Made by a program: the position numbers and the translations under genes. Below the pieces are notes generated by a model, which saw only the letters and a program-made list of their open reading frames with translations, was not told where the DNA came from and did not search any database. DNA of 64,000 bases, from the NCBI GenBank assembly GCA_003134435.1, contig PLBE01000248.1, forward strand, positions 1 to 64,000, in the 5' to 3' direction. Of the stretch, positions 43,063 to 52,254 are shown piece after piece (positions within the stretch are counted from its first letter, which is position 1; each line of letters begins with the position of its first letter). This DNA comes from Acidobacteriaceae bacterium (lineage in GTDB: Bacteria; Acidobacteriota; Terriglobia; Terriglobales; Acidobacteriaceae).

Positions 43063-44367
43063 TCATGCCTGGGATGCAGAGCGTCGCCGGGCGTGCGGGA
43101 AAACCAGTGCAGCCGCCCGCAGCGTCCGGAACACCTCGCGCGCAAAAACCTGGCGCGGATCGGCGGCATCCGCCTGTACCCATGATGCCCTGGCCAGCAC
43201 CCAGAGGACGGCCACGGCGATCCCCACCGCCGTGCCCAGAACCACGATCGTCAGCCGCGGTGGGAACGATTTCCGGGTGGGTACGACCGCCGCGTCGAGC
43301 ACCTTCACCGAGGGAATCTCCTTGGCCTCCTCGACTTTCGCCAGTTCGTACTGCTCGGTCAGAAGCTCGTACACCGTCTCCTCCATCCTGGTCTGGCGGT
43401 ACAGGTCGGCGTAGGTCACGCCCAGGATCGGCAGCCTCCGAATCGAGGGATAGAGCGCGTTGCCATTCTTCGTGTCCCCGGACATGTCGCCCGCGCCCAG
43501 TTGGTCGAGTTGCCGGCGAAGCTCGTTGACCCGGGCCTGCAGGGAGCGCACCCGCACGTTGTTGGCGGTGTACATCTGCCGCAGGCCGCTCAGTTCGGAC
43601 TGGGCCGCGATGAGTTGCCCCTGCAGCGTGGCGGCCGCTTCGACCATCGCTTTTCCCTGGGCCGGAATGTCGATGGCCGTGTTCTGGCTGGCGAACTCGC
43701 TGAAGTTCTTGGCGGCCCCGTCGAGGTCGCTCTTGACCCCGCGCAGCCGTTCTTCGAGAAAGATTCGCTCCCGGCGCGCCGAGGAGGTGCTGACTTCCGC
43801 CACCAGGCGGTCGAGTTCGGCCACGTAGGCGCGGGCCAGGGCGGCCGCGCGCTTCGGGTCGCGATCGGTGACCGCGATGGTGAGAATGCCGCTCTTGCGA
43901 TCCTCCGAAAGCGCGGTGTGCTGCGCCAGGCGGTCGCGCCCGTCCTCCATCTTCGAAACCCGGTAGACGCGGCGCAGGTCGAATTGTTCGAGCAGGCGGT
44001 CGGCGACGGTCTGGCTGCCCAGGATGCCGACAAAAAGCGCGCCCGAGTTCCGGACTCCCAGCAGATCGCCGGCGATGCCACCGAGGCCAGCCCCGCCCGC
44101 GCGCCCTGCCATTGCCGCGAGCAGGCCCGCTCCCGCTCCCGGCTGGCTCTCGGGCGGCATCAGCCTGGTCATCGATTCGTAGGAAGCCGGAATGAGAAAT
44201 GCGATGACCGTGCTTGCCAGCAAAGCTCCGAGACCGGCACGCCAGAGCAGATTCCCGCTTTCCCAAAGCGACCGCAGGCAGGCGAGGCCACCCGCTTCGG
44301 TGTGCGCGTCGCTGCCCTCGAACCCGGGCGTTGCCCCGCGCAGGGGAGCGCTGCCGGCGGCGCTCAA
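43063..44367 (-). CDS. Wzz-like chain-length/co-polymerase protein
   Basis: A 434-residue polysaccharide co-polymerase: first membrane segment about 35-55 (LGALLASTVIAFLIPASYES), MTRLMPPESQPG, a long periplasmic coiled coil (SARRERIFLEERLRGVKSDL, VNELRRQLDQLGAGD), the Pro-rich segment PTRKSFPPRLTIVV and a second membrane helix. It lacks the C-terminal tyrosine kinase found in Wzc. The start is a TTG at 44367 that overlaps the stop of the preceding gene (TTGA); no other start fits. Confidence 0.85.
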   Translation of the reverse strand: MSAAGSAPLRGATPGFEGSDAHTEAGGLACLRSLWESGNLLWRAGLGALLASTVIAFLIPASYESMTRLMPPESQPGAGAGLLAAMAGRAGGAGLGGIAGDLLGVRNSGALFVGILGSQTVADRLLEQFDLRRVYRVSKMEDGRDRLAQHTALSEDRKSGILTIAVTDRDPKRAAALARAYVAELDRLVAEVSTSSARRERIFLEERLRGVKSDLDGAAKNFSEFASQNTAIDIPAQGKAMVEAAATLQGQLIAAQSELSGLRQMYTANNVRVRSLQARVNELRRQLDQLGAGDMSGDTKNGNALYPSIRRLPILGVTYADLYRQTRMEETVYELLTEQYELAKVEEAKEIPSVKVLDAAVVPTRKSFPPRLTIVVLGTAVGIAVAVLWVLARASWVQADAADPRQVFAREVFRTLRAAALVFPHARRRSASQA

Positions 44368-47084
44368 TGCCCGCGCCCCGGCGCGAAACCGATTTCGATG
44401 GAGGCGGTCAGGTTGTTTCTCGTCCCCGTGAACAAGAGCGGGAAGTGTCCGATGCGTTCGAATTGCAGGAAACTCCGAACGGAGATCCCGGATCGCAGCG
44501 CCGCTTCGTGGGTCAGGCGGTAGTCCTGCCACTTGCCGCCACCCGGAATGAAGTCGGTGTCGACCTCGCTGTTTTTGGCGGTGAATTCCAGGGTTTGGCG
44601 CGGCGCAATCCAGTAGCGGGTCCAGGCCTGAATCGTTTTTCCTTCCCGCCCGACGGTATTGCCCACCAGGTTCCCGTTGTTGGTGTACCCGTCGCGGTAG
44701 CTTCCATTCCAATAATTCAGATGACCGTGGTCGTCGCTTCCCTTGCCCGGACAATCCGAGGAGGTCCACTCGGCGTGAAAATCCCATAGCTTCAGAAATG
44801 GAAGCCGGACCAGATAGATGCCCGGCCGGAGCACCGCCCGAGTCAGGTTCTGCAACGGGATCGGGTCGTCGTCCGATTCCATTTCGCCGTAAAACACAAC
44901 CCGATTCCGCAGACCGGGCAAGCGCCACGTCCAGTCCACCGAGGTATGCGAATCTCCGGGCACGCTTCGTTCCTTCGCATCGACGCGCCCGAAGTAGCTC
45001 TCGAAAAAAGTGCGGGTGTTCAAGGGGTCGAAGGTGCCGCCGATGGTGGTGGTGCGCGCATAGGCAAATTCCAGCGACGGGAACGGCTTCAGGCTGATCT
45101 TCTGGCCGTAAATGAACGGGCGCCCGGATAAGGGATGGCCTTTCTCCCGGCCGAGGAACGTCTCCAGCCGCACCGGGCCCAGCGCTCCCAGCCACGACGG
45201 CAGTTCCCCCGGCCGCGACTGGGCGATGCGCACCATATAAAAAGGATCGGCGTTATTGCTCAAAATCAGCGATCCTCCCGGCCCCGGTCCCCACGACAAG
45301 CTTTGCTTGCCAAAGGATATCTGCCAGTTTTCCAGATTGACGCCGAGATAACTGTCCATCAGGGCGATCCGATCGATGGCGTCGAAAGGCTGGGCTGGGC
45401 CAATCGGAGCCAGGTCGCGCTCCGCCATCACGTCCCGGACGGCCTCGCTCAGGGCCGGCGCCGCCGGCGCATGTTGAAACTCGCCGCTCAGATGGAGAAA
45501 CACGCGTCCGGAAGTGAAGTCGGTGGCGAAGCCGGAGATGAAATTGGTTCCGCGCCGGAAGGGCCGACCGTAGTCATACCCGTAAGTCTGGCCGAAGTGG
45601 TAGCCATCGGTCAGCACCGCGCCCGACGCGCTCAGCACGCGCACATAACCCGAGGGCAGTGCGGCCGAGCGGTTGGCGTCGCCGGTCTGCAGTTCTCGCT
45701 CGCGGTGAAACTCCTTGGCCAGCGCCGTCAGCAGCGCGGCGGCCGGTTCGTCGTTTTCGGCGAGCGTCGCTTCGTTCGCGCCTGAGTTCCGGCCCTCGTT
45801 CCGGCCCTCGTTCGCCCCGTCCTCGGCTCCGGCGATCAGGCGCGCGCATTCGGTCCGCGTCCATGGTTTTGTGCCTGCGAATGCGTCGTGCAGATAGCCC
45901 AGCGCCTGCAGCCGTTCGATGGCCGGATACACCCAACTGTCGAGCGGCACATACGGCGAGCCCATATTTTCGACGGGCGTGTCCTCGCCGCTGCGGAAAC
46001 TCGCGCTGAACGATCGCCACTCCAGCGAGGTGGCGTCCGACGCGCCTGGGTCCAGCGAGTCTGTGTCAGACGATCTTGCGTATAACGAGCCTGCGTTCAA
46101 TGAGCCTGCCCGCAACGATCGTGTGTGCAACCATGGCCAGTCCGTGTGGCGGGCGTAGATGTTCTGCGAAATCATGTAACCGATCACGCTTCCGATCAGC
46201 GCGTCCGACGGAAAGTGCTGGCTGGCCCGTACCCGGGAGAGACTTACCATGGCCGCCAGTCCGTAGGCTGCGATCCTAGTCAGCGGTCCGGGGTATTCAT
46301 GCGCGATCACGCCCGCCATCGACCAGGCGGCTGCGGCATGCTCCGAGGGAAAGGAGGTGCGGCCGCTTTGAAAAAACGGGCCACTGCCATCGCCCTGCAG
46401 GGGACGCTCCCGGCCCAGCGAATATTTCAGAGCCTCCACCATCGCCAGGGTGTTCACCGCCGCCTCGCCTGCGAGCAGTCCGGTTTGCCGCCCCCGCTCA
46501 TGGCGCCCACCGCGCGAGGCGTAACTCCACAGCCACATCCCACCCCCTGCGGCGGTCAGAGCGCCGACCCCGGCCGTCGAGATCGTCTTGTAACGCTGGA
46601 TGGTTCCGGGTGAGTTGGTCTGGGACTTGCCGAAGGATGCGTCGGTGGCCAGAAGCGTGCCGCCGATCCCGGCCCAAGGCAGAATCCAGTCGGCGTCGGT
46701 CCAGCGCAGCTTTGCCGGACTGGTCCAGATTTCTCTCTGATCCGCCGCCAGCCTTCCCATCCACGTCCGCCCTTCGCCCTGGGATTCGCCCTTGGATTTG
46801 CCCTGAAACATTTCTGAGGTCGCGCCGCTGTCCGGCGTCGCGCCGAGGGCGGAAAGCGAAGTCAAAGAGGAAAAAGAGGAAGATGAGGACGAAACTGAAG
46901 ACAAAGCCGGAAACGGTCCAGCGCCAGTCTGCCTTGTCTTCAGTTCCGTCTCCGCGAACTGAGGACGGTCGCCCCATTCCTGGGCCCGTGCAGTGCTAGC
47001 GGCGAGCGCAAGTCCGGTCACGATCACGAACACGCTCACGAACGGCGCGCTTCGGAGAACTCCGTTCTTGATCCGTACCTTCAT
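44364..47084 (-). CDS. PAP2 phosphatase fused to Wzi-type capsule assembly protein
   Basis: A 906-residue exported protein: signal peptide (LALAASTARAQEW), Ser-rich stretch, a PAP2 phosphatase domain with KYSLGRERP, FPSEHAAAAWS and SLSRVRASQHFPSD, and then a Wzi-like outer-membrane beta-barrel domain from about residue 400 (SGYVRVLSAS, ISFGKQSLSWGPGPGGSL, NDRVG-type strand pattern) to the end. Wzi helps bind polysaccharide to the surface; PAP2 could recycle undecaprenyl diphosphate, although a phosphatase joined to an outer-membrane protein would act in the periplasm. Two in-frame repeat tracts lie between the domains. Confidence 0.85.
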   Translation of the reverse strand: MKVRIKNGVLRSAPFVSVFVIVTGLALAASTARAQEWGDRPQFAETELKTRQTGAGPFPALSSVSSSSSSFSSLTSLSALGATPDSGATSEMFQGKSKGESQGEGRTWMGRLAADQREIWTSPAKLRWTDADWILPWAGIGGTLLATDASFGKSQTNSPGTIQRYKTISTAGVGALTAAGGGMWLWSYASRGGRHERGRQTGLLAGEAAVNTLAMVEALKYSLGRERPLQGDGSGPFFQSGRTSFPSEHAAAAWSMAGVIAHEYPGPLTRIAAYGLAAMVSLSRVRASQHFPSDALIGSVIGYMISQNIYARHTDWPWLHTRSLRAGSLNAGSLYARSSDTDSLDPGASDATSLEWRSFSASFRSGEDTPVENMGSPYVPLDSWVYPAIERLQALGYLHDAFAGTKPWTRTECARLIAGAEDGANEGRNEGRNSGANEATLAENDEPAAALLTALAKEFHRERELQTGDANRSAALPSGYVRVLSASGAVLTDGYHFGQTYGYDYGRPFRRGTNFISGFATDFTSGRVFLHLSGEFQHAPAAPALSEAVRDVMAERDLAPIGPAQPFDAIDRIALMDSYLGVNLENWQISFGKQSLSWGPGPGGSLILSNNADPFYMVRIAQSRPGELPSWLGALGPVRLETFLGREKGHPLSGRPFIYGQKISLKPFPSLEFAYARTTTIGGTFDPLNTRTFFESYFGRVDAKERSVPGDSHTSVDWTWRLPGLRNRVVFYGEMESDDDPIPLQNLTRAVLRPGIYLVRLPFLKLWDFHAEWTSSDCPGKGSDDHGHLNYWNGSYRDGYTNNGNLVGNTVGREGKTIQAWTRYWIAPRQTLEFTAKNSEVDTDFIPGGGKWQDYRLTHEAALRSGISVRSFLQFERIGHFPLLFTGTRNNLTASIEIGFAPGRGH
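45774..45821. repeat. 12 bp tandem repeat inside the PAP2-Wzi gene
   Basis: Four 12-base units (GTTCGCGCCTGA, GTTCCGGCCCTC twice, GTTCGCCCCGTC) encode GANE/GRNE-type four-residue repeats in a linker (GANEGRNEGRNSGANEA). The frame is kept. Confidence 0.75.
46021..46140. repeat. 15 bp tandem repeat inside the PAP2-Wzi gene
   Basis: About eight 15-base units from 46021 onward; the clearest are TATAACGAGCCTGCG (46081), TTCAATGAGCCTGCC (46096) and CGCAACGATCGTGTG (46111). On the coding strand they give a five-residue SLxxx repeat (RSLRAGSLNAGSLYA, then DSLDPGASDATSLEW) between the PAP2 and Wzi parts. Confidence 0.75.
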
Positions 47085-47086
47085 GG

Positions 47087-47154
47087 GCGCTTCATATTGG
47101 CGCTTCCTGACTCGCGCTTCATATTCGCGTTTAACGATTTGCGCTTTCTGGGCC
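47087..47154. repeat. 13-14 bp tandem repeat between the SLBB and Wzi genes
   Basis: Five units beginning GCGCTT or GCGTTT at 47087, 47100, 47114, 47127 and 47141 alternate between 13 and 14 bases (for example GCGCTTCATATTG). They fill the 71-base gap between the SLBB stop at 47156 and the Wzi start at 47084. The period is not a multiple of three, unlike the tracts inside genes. Confidence 0.7.
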
Positions 47155-47155
47155 C

Positions 47156-50100
47156 TTACGGAATCGCTACCGCCGCCACCAGGGCGGCCGACGACGCGAT
47201 CTGCGCCACCGCCAGTACGTTCTTCAAGGTGCTGCTGGCGACCACCGGCTTCTCCGGCACCACAATCGTGTCGCCCGGCCCCATCGCCGCCGCGAGCACG
47301 CCTCCCGTCCACAGGCCGCCCGGGTTGCGAGACGTGACCGATCCGTCAGCGCGGACGATGAAGATGGCGCTCTTGTCGGCCAGGCGGGTGGGGCCTCCCG
47401 CCCGCGAGAGATACCAGCCGGCAGACCTTCGCGGCGCGTAGGTCAGGGCATTCGAGTTGTACACCTGCCCGATGACCAGCACGGCTCCGGGCTGTTTCGG
47501 GATGGTCAGCGAGTCGCCCGCGCGCAGTTCGATGTCCTCCGTCGATTCCGCGAAGTCTTTGCCGTCCGGGCGAAGATGGATATGGATGACGAGCCGCCCC
47601 GATACCGGAGCTTTTCGCAGGGCATCCAAGGCGCGCTGCCGCTGCTGCAGGGCCGTCTGTTGCAAGGCCGCATCCTCGGTTCCCGACGTGGTGGCCGAAG
47701 GCCTGACGACGGTCGACTCCTGTTCCAGACGCTCGATCAACTCCTGCCGGCTCTTCTCCTGCAGTTGGCGAACCTCGACCCGTTCAAACACCGCCGCCCG
47801 CGGCCAGGCGGTCGGCAGCAGGCCGCCGGCGCGCTGCAACAGAGAACTCAGGCGCTCGCCCGGCCGGATGCCATAGGCCCCCGGTTTACGGACCTCGCCG
47901 TTCAGGTTGACGGTCGCGCCGACATCGTTCCAGTTCGCCTGCTGCGGCACGGTCAACACATCGCCGTCGCGCAGGCTCAGGTTCTGGTCTGCTTGTCCCG
48001 CCAGCGCGGCGGTCAGACTAAGATCCTGGTGTCCGGCGGGAGCCGGCTCGCCGCGCGAATTCGAAAGCGCATAATGGGTCAGGTCCCCGCCCTGGGGATT
48101 GGCGCTGCGCAGCAATCCCCCCGCCGAACCGACCAGGTCGGAAACCGTCATCTGCCCAGCCAGAGGGTAGCGCCCGGGGCGCGCGACATCGCCTCTTACG
48201 TATACGCTGGGCGGCGAGACTTGCTCCGGCTGGCGATGCACCAGGATCCGGTCCCGGGGCTGGAGCAGGACATTCTGCACCGGATCTCCCGCCAGTGCGT
48301 CGGCCAATTTGACGCTCCAGACGCGCAGGCTTCCGTCAGCCTCGCGGCGGAACAGCTGTGCCGTGTCGAGCCAGGCATCCGGAGTGACGCCCCCAGCCTG
48401 ATAAATCGCATCCCGCAAGCGCTGCTGGCCAGAGGTGCGATAGGACCCGGGCGCTCGCACCTCGCCGCTGAGGAAGACTTCCGGGTTGGGCTCGAAATCG
48501 TACCGTCCGAAAATGTGGACGGTGTCGAGCGCCGCCAGCTTCGGCGCTTGCTCGGGATGTTCTAGGGCGGCGGCCAGATTGAACGTCTCGACGGCTGGAT
48601 GGTAGTCCGGCGCCTGCAGCCGGATGATCTCGGCATAGGCGGTCGCAGGTTCGGGCAGCAGGTCGGCATAGGAAGCCACCAGGTCGCCGAGCTTCATCCC
48701 CGGCTTGTAGGAATAGCGGCCGGGGCGCAGGACGTGCCCTACCAGGTAGATCGACTCCGAGTTGTAAGGCGCAATCGGAAAGATGTGAATCTCATCGCCA
48801 TCCTGGACGGCGAAGCCCTGCAACTGCGTCCGAACCGCTTCGGCGTCGCTGCTGTCGCCGATCTCCATGCTCACCATGGTGCGCTTCTCATGCGCGACCA
48901 GGCGCTGGACTTCGATATGCCGCAGGGCCGCGGCGGGCAGAATTCCTCCCGCCAGATCGAGCACCTCCAGAAGTGTCTTCTCCTCGCGCAATTCGTACAC
49001 GGCCGGGCGGCGCACCATGCCTTCGACCGCGGCCAGCGCGCCGACCGGCGGCACCAGCAGGGAATCGCCGTTTTCGAGGTGCTGCAGGTCCTCGCGCAAG
49101 CCGTGGAGCAGCAGGTCGTAGGCGTCCACTTCTTCCAGCAGTTGCTTGCCCCGGTAGTGCTGCAGTCGGCGCAGAGAACCTTGCGCGGTCACGCCGCCGG
49201 CCGCAAACAGCGCATTCAACGGGGTGGAAAGCGAACTGACGTCATACGCGCCCGGCGCCGCGACTTCGCCCACCACGTACACCCGCACCGAGCGCAACCG
49301 GAGCAAGGCTACGTCCGCCGAGACATCGCGGAACTGGGTGCGCAAAGTTCGTTGCACCATGTCCTGCACTTCGCCCAGGGTTCGCCCGGAGACCAGGACC
49401 GGTCCCGCTTCCGGCAGAGCCACGCGTCCCTGCCGATCCACGGTACGGAGCAGCCGTTGCGCAACCCCTCCCCAAAGATCAATCGAGAGACTGTCCCCGG
49501 GACCGACCACATAGCTCGGTCCAACCGGAAGATCCATGGGGATGTAATCGGGATTGGCCGCGCCTTTGCGGAACACATCCAGACCAAACCTCTCCAGAGC
49601 GCCAGTGCCCGTCCCTGTCTGCACATAAAGGTCATAGAGCGAAGGGACATCGGCATAAGGATTCGGTCGACGCACCATCCGCCCTTGCTCCGCTCCGGTC
49701 ATGTTCGGCGGATCGGAATCGCGTACTCCGGGATCGTGCTCAGTCCGCGTCGCCGCGCTGCCCGAGAACGGATCGGGCGCGGTCGGGGATGCCTGGTTGC
49801 CGAAGGGGAGAGAAGGATTTTGTCCGCTTTCGTACCCGGCGTACTCCGGTACACGCGGCGTCTGGTTCTGCGGAGAATTTGAATCCACCAGCGCCGCCGC
49901 ATGATGCACCGCTCCCGGCGGCCGGGTGGCTCCGTCAGCCCGGGTCACGGGGCCGGTCATAGGGCTGGTCGGAGCATCCTCAGCCAGTTGCGACCGCACT
50001 GCAGAACGCGGCGCCGGAAACGGAGCAGTCGGGCCCTCGGTCGAGCCCTCGGTGAAGCCCTCACCTTGCTCGGGGAGAGACGGCGGGCGGGTGCACTCCG

Positions 50101-50659
50101 CCAGCCTCCGCGAAGCACAGGCTGCGTCACCGCCCGACATTGCGTCTGCCCGCGGGGCCGCGCCGCGCTCGCTGGCGCGCGCCAGCATTTGCGCCCGCTC
50201 CTGCCGCGCCAGTCTTTGTTCGGCCCCCAGATCGGAATCCGGATTCACTCGCGGCACAAGATAGCCATAGCGCTGCAGCAAGCGGGTGGCCAGCGCGCGG
50301 GCATGCAGGTCCGCGCGCAGGCGCCCGGCGATCGCCAGATCGGTCAGATCGGATTCTTCCAGGATCTGCCCGCTCGCTCCCGCGTCTTGCGCCAGCACCC
50401 GCTTGAACTCGACCATCAGCCCGGCCTCTTTGTTCACGACTTCGAGAATCTGATCGGCGGAGGCCGCTGCCTTTTCCAGATTGTCGGCGGTGATATCCGA
50501 AGGATGGCTCCTGGTTTCGCTTCCAGGCGGCTGCGCCAGACCCTGCGCGTCCAGTTGCTGCGGAGAGACAGCCAGACACAACCACAAGGCGCTGCCCAGA
50601 TAGCAAGCGCTCTGGTGGAGCTGTCGGAATGGTCTCTTCAAATGTTTGTGGTCAAGCAT
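47156..50659 (-). CDS. Polysaccharide export protein with multiple SLBB domains (Wza-like)
   Basis: A 1167-residue exported protein, about three times the length of Wza. After a signal-like N-terminus and a 300-residue low-complexity region comes the export domain (VGPSYVVGPGDSLSIDLWGG) and about seven SLBB-like units (VYVVGEVAAPGAYDV, VFLSGEVRAPGSYRT, VYVRGDVARPGRYPL, VNLNGEVRKPGAYGI and others), then a C-terminal hydrophobic stretch (LAVAQIASSAALVAAVAI). It should form the outer-membrane export channel. The extra SLBB units may extend the periplasmic part. Confidence 0.9.
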   Translation of the reverse strand: MLDHKHLKRPFRQLHQSACYLGSALWLCLAVSPQQLDAQGLAQPPGSETRSHPSDITADNLEKAAASADQILEVVNKEAGLMVEFKRVLAQDAGASGQILEESDLTDLAIAGRLRADLHARALATRLLQRYGYLVPRVNPDSDLGAEQRLARQERAQMLARASERGAAPRADAMSGGDAACASRRLAECTRPPSLPEQGEGFTEGSTEGPTAPFPAPRSAVRSQLAEDAPTSPMTGPVTRADGATRPPGAVHHAAALVDSNSPQNQTPRVPEYAGYESGQNPSLPFGNQASPTAPDPFSGSAATRTEHDPGVRDSDPPNMTGAEQGRMVRRPNPYADVPSLYDLYVQTGTGTGALERFGLDVFRKGAANPDYIPMDLPVGPSYVVGPGDSLSIDLWGGVAQRLLRTVDRQGRVALPEAGPVLVSGRTLGEVQDMVQRTLRTQFRDVSADVALLRLRSVRVYVVGEVAAPGAYDVSSLSTPLNALFAAGGVTAQGSLRRLQHYRGKQLLEEVDAYDLLLHGLREDLQHLENGDSLLVPPVGALAAVEGMVRRPAVYELREEKTLLEVLDLAGGILPAAALRHIEVQRLVAHEKRTMVSMEIGDSSDAEAVRTQLQGFAVQDGDEIHIFPIAPYNSESIYLVGHVLRPGRYSYKPGMKLGDLVASYADLLPEPATAYAEIIRLQAPDYHPAVETFNLAAALEHPEQAPKLAALDTVHIFGRYDFEPNPEVFLSGEVRAPGSYRTSGQQRLRDAIYQAGGVTPDAWLDTAQLFRREADGSLRVWSVKLADALAGDPVQNVLLQPRDRILVHRQPEQVSPPSVYVRGDVARPGRYPLAGQMTVSDLVGSAGGLLRSANPQGGDLTHYALSNSRGEPAPAGHQDLSLTAALAGQADQNLSLRDGDVLTVPQQANWNDVGATVNLNGEVRKPGAYGIRPGERLSSLLQRAGGLLPTAWPRAAVFERVEVRQLQEKSRQELIERLEQESTVVRPSATTSGTEDAALQQTALQQRQRALDALRKAPVSGRLVIHIHLRPDGKDFAESTEDIELRAGDSLTIPKQPGAVLVIGQVYNSNALTYAPRRSAGWYLSRAGGPTRLADKSAIFIVRADGSVTSRNPGGLWTGGVLAAAMGPGDTIVVPEKPVVASSTLKNVLAVAQIASSAALVAAVAIP

Positions 50660-50802
50660 CGTTTGTGTAGGGCGTCCAGCAGATCGACACTCAGAACTCG
50701 CCCGGTTCCCCCGTGTCCCTCTGTGACCCCGGCGGTAAAGCCCTTGACTTCCTTCATGGAACGGAACACTTCACGCGGGATCGATCGGCAGAGCCGAGCC
50801 TG

Positions 50803-51375
50803 TCACCGGGGTGCGACATCCGCTTCGTCAATATCGAGCATCACCGATCGCATGATCAGATCGATTGAAAGCACCAGACGCAAGCGTTCCTTACGCCGGA
50901 TGACGATTCCTTCCGCTCCGAGCAGCGGTCCGCGCACCACGCGAACCTTCATGCCCTTTCGCAGATAAGGATGAGGCTGCACCCCCCGACCCGCGGATAA
51001 GTTCGAGGCCAGAGTAAGACTGTGAATGGCGGAATCCTCGACCGCGGCGGGCTGCCCCTGAAAGCTGACGAATTGCACGACTCCAGGCGCCAGCAGAACG
51101 CGCAGCCGGTCGCGCGCGTCGATGTTGACGAAGAGATAGCCCGGAAACAGGGCGATTTCCAATTCCTTGCGGCGATCTTGCCAGCGTCGGACACTGCGGT
51201 ACATGGGAAGAAAATAGCTGATCTCCCGCTGCTCCAGGTGGCGCGACACGACTCGCTCATGGCGGTGACGCACCGTGATCGCATACCAGCGCTCGACTCG
51301 CGGGAGTTTTTCCATGGACAGTGGCTCCGCGGCCGCGTCCGCCCATATTTCGTTTGAAAGTGTGTCACCCTGCAC
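50803..51375 (-). CDS. NusG-like transcription antiterminator (RfaH/UpxY type)
   Basis: A 190-residue specialised NusG paralogue: N-terminal NGN domain (ERWYAITVRHRHERVVSRHL, IALFPGYLFVNIDA) and a C-terminal KOW domain (LRKGMKVRVVRGPLLGAEG). RfaH and UpxY proteins act on long surface-polysaccharide operons to reduce premature termination; its place as first gene before a 20 kb cluster fits that role. A GTG at 51375 follows GGGAG with good spacing; an ATG at 51315 is a shorter alternative. Confidence 0.88.
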   Translation of the reverse strand: MQGDTLSNEIWADAAAEPLSMEKLPRVERWYAITVRHRHERVVSRHLEQREISYFLPMYRSVRRWQDRRKELEIALFPGYLFVNIDARDRLRVLLAPGVVQFVSFQGQPAAVEDSAIHSLTLASNLSAGRGVQPHPYLRKGMKVRVVRGPLLGAEGIVIRRKERLRLVLSIDLIMRSVMLDIDEADVAPR

Positions 51376-51503
51376 TTATATCGCTCCCGACTGCCATGTA
51401 ACTACAACTACGGATCGCAGCTCCGCCATTTCAGTTACATGAAGCGTCTGCCCTTAACTCATTGTCTGCCAGTCGTCTGTGAGCAACTTGTTCGATACTT
51501 TCG

Positions 51504-51899
51504 CTAGTTACGGTGCAGGCCCACCAGCGACGGACGTTCCCGCAACGCGTTCAAAATGCCCGCCTCGGAACTTTCCAGCGGCGTGGTGCGAACGTCCACC
51601 ACCGCCCAATAGAACATTCCGAGATTGTGTTCCGGGGCCAGCGCGATAATCTTCATCTGCGGATAGCGGCCCAGCAGGAAGCCGCATTGCGCACTGTGTC
51701 TATTGGCATCGTCCAGCGCGACCACGACCACGTCGGGCCGGGTTTCTTCCACCGCCACCATGAGTTCATCGAGTTGGATTTCGTCCTGGAGTTCGCCAAT
51801 GACCTCGATATCCGACTGATCCGCAACCACGGCGAGCACCAGCTCCCGCATCAGTCGGGGATGGTTCGCCACCAGAACTCGCACTCGTTTCACGGGCAT
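51504..51899 (-). CDS. Receiver-like response regulator without output domain
   Basis: A 131-residue NarL-type receiver domain: RVLVANHPRLMRELVLAVVA, VVVVALDDANRHS with the presumed phospho-acceptor Asp, and LGRYPQMKIIALAPE. Only one acidic residue of the usual pair is obvious at the N-terminus, so phosphorylation is uncertain. It reads toward the polysaccharide operon and is divergent from the LuxR-type gene. Confidence 0.7.
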   Translation of the reverse strand: MPVKRVRVLVANHPRLMRELVLAVVADQSDIEVIGELQDEIQLDELMVAVEETRPDVVVVALDDANRHSAQCGFLLGRYPQMKIIALAPEHNLGMFYWAVVDVRTTPLESSEAGILNALRERPSLVGLHRN

Positions 51900-52254
51900 A
51901 ATTCCTGCATCAACACTTCTAACCGCCCGGGGCTACAAAGACAAGATTCAATTAAGTACTATGCGGGATGTTTATGAGTCAGCAGTGAGATAGTACCGGA
52001 GGAGGTACTTATCATACTTGTCAGATACGTACCCAACCGATGACAGACCGACTTACAAACGAACAGCGGACCACGATGGTGGGAATCGATCGGAGTGTGG
52101 GGCAACGGCTGGAATCAGGCGGAGTCGGACTACGAAGGTAGGTACGGCGAAAGTGGACGACGGGTACGTCCTTGCGGATGAAGAACCAGAGGCAGTCCGT
52201 AGTAAGCTCGTCTGGTAGCCAGAATCCAGATCAACAATCCACTGGAGTTCGAAT
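51900..52254. other. Divergent intergenic region with palindromes
   Basis: These 355 bases separate two divergently read regulator genes and should hold both promoters. Besides the 51992-52009 inverted repeat there is a perfect AGTACT at 51955-51960 and a further GTACC at 52026. No protein-coding feature is supported. Confidence 0.5.
51992..52009. promoter_or_regulatory. Inverted repeat AGTACC-6-GGTACT between divergent regulators
   Basis: AGTACC (51992-51997) and GGTACT (52004-52009) are perfect complements with a 6-base spacer. It lies 93 bases upstream of the receiver gene and 246 bases upstream of the LuxR-type gene. LuxR-family dimers bind such dyads, so autoregulation is a plausible but untested reading. 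Confidence 0.45.
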
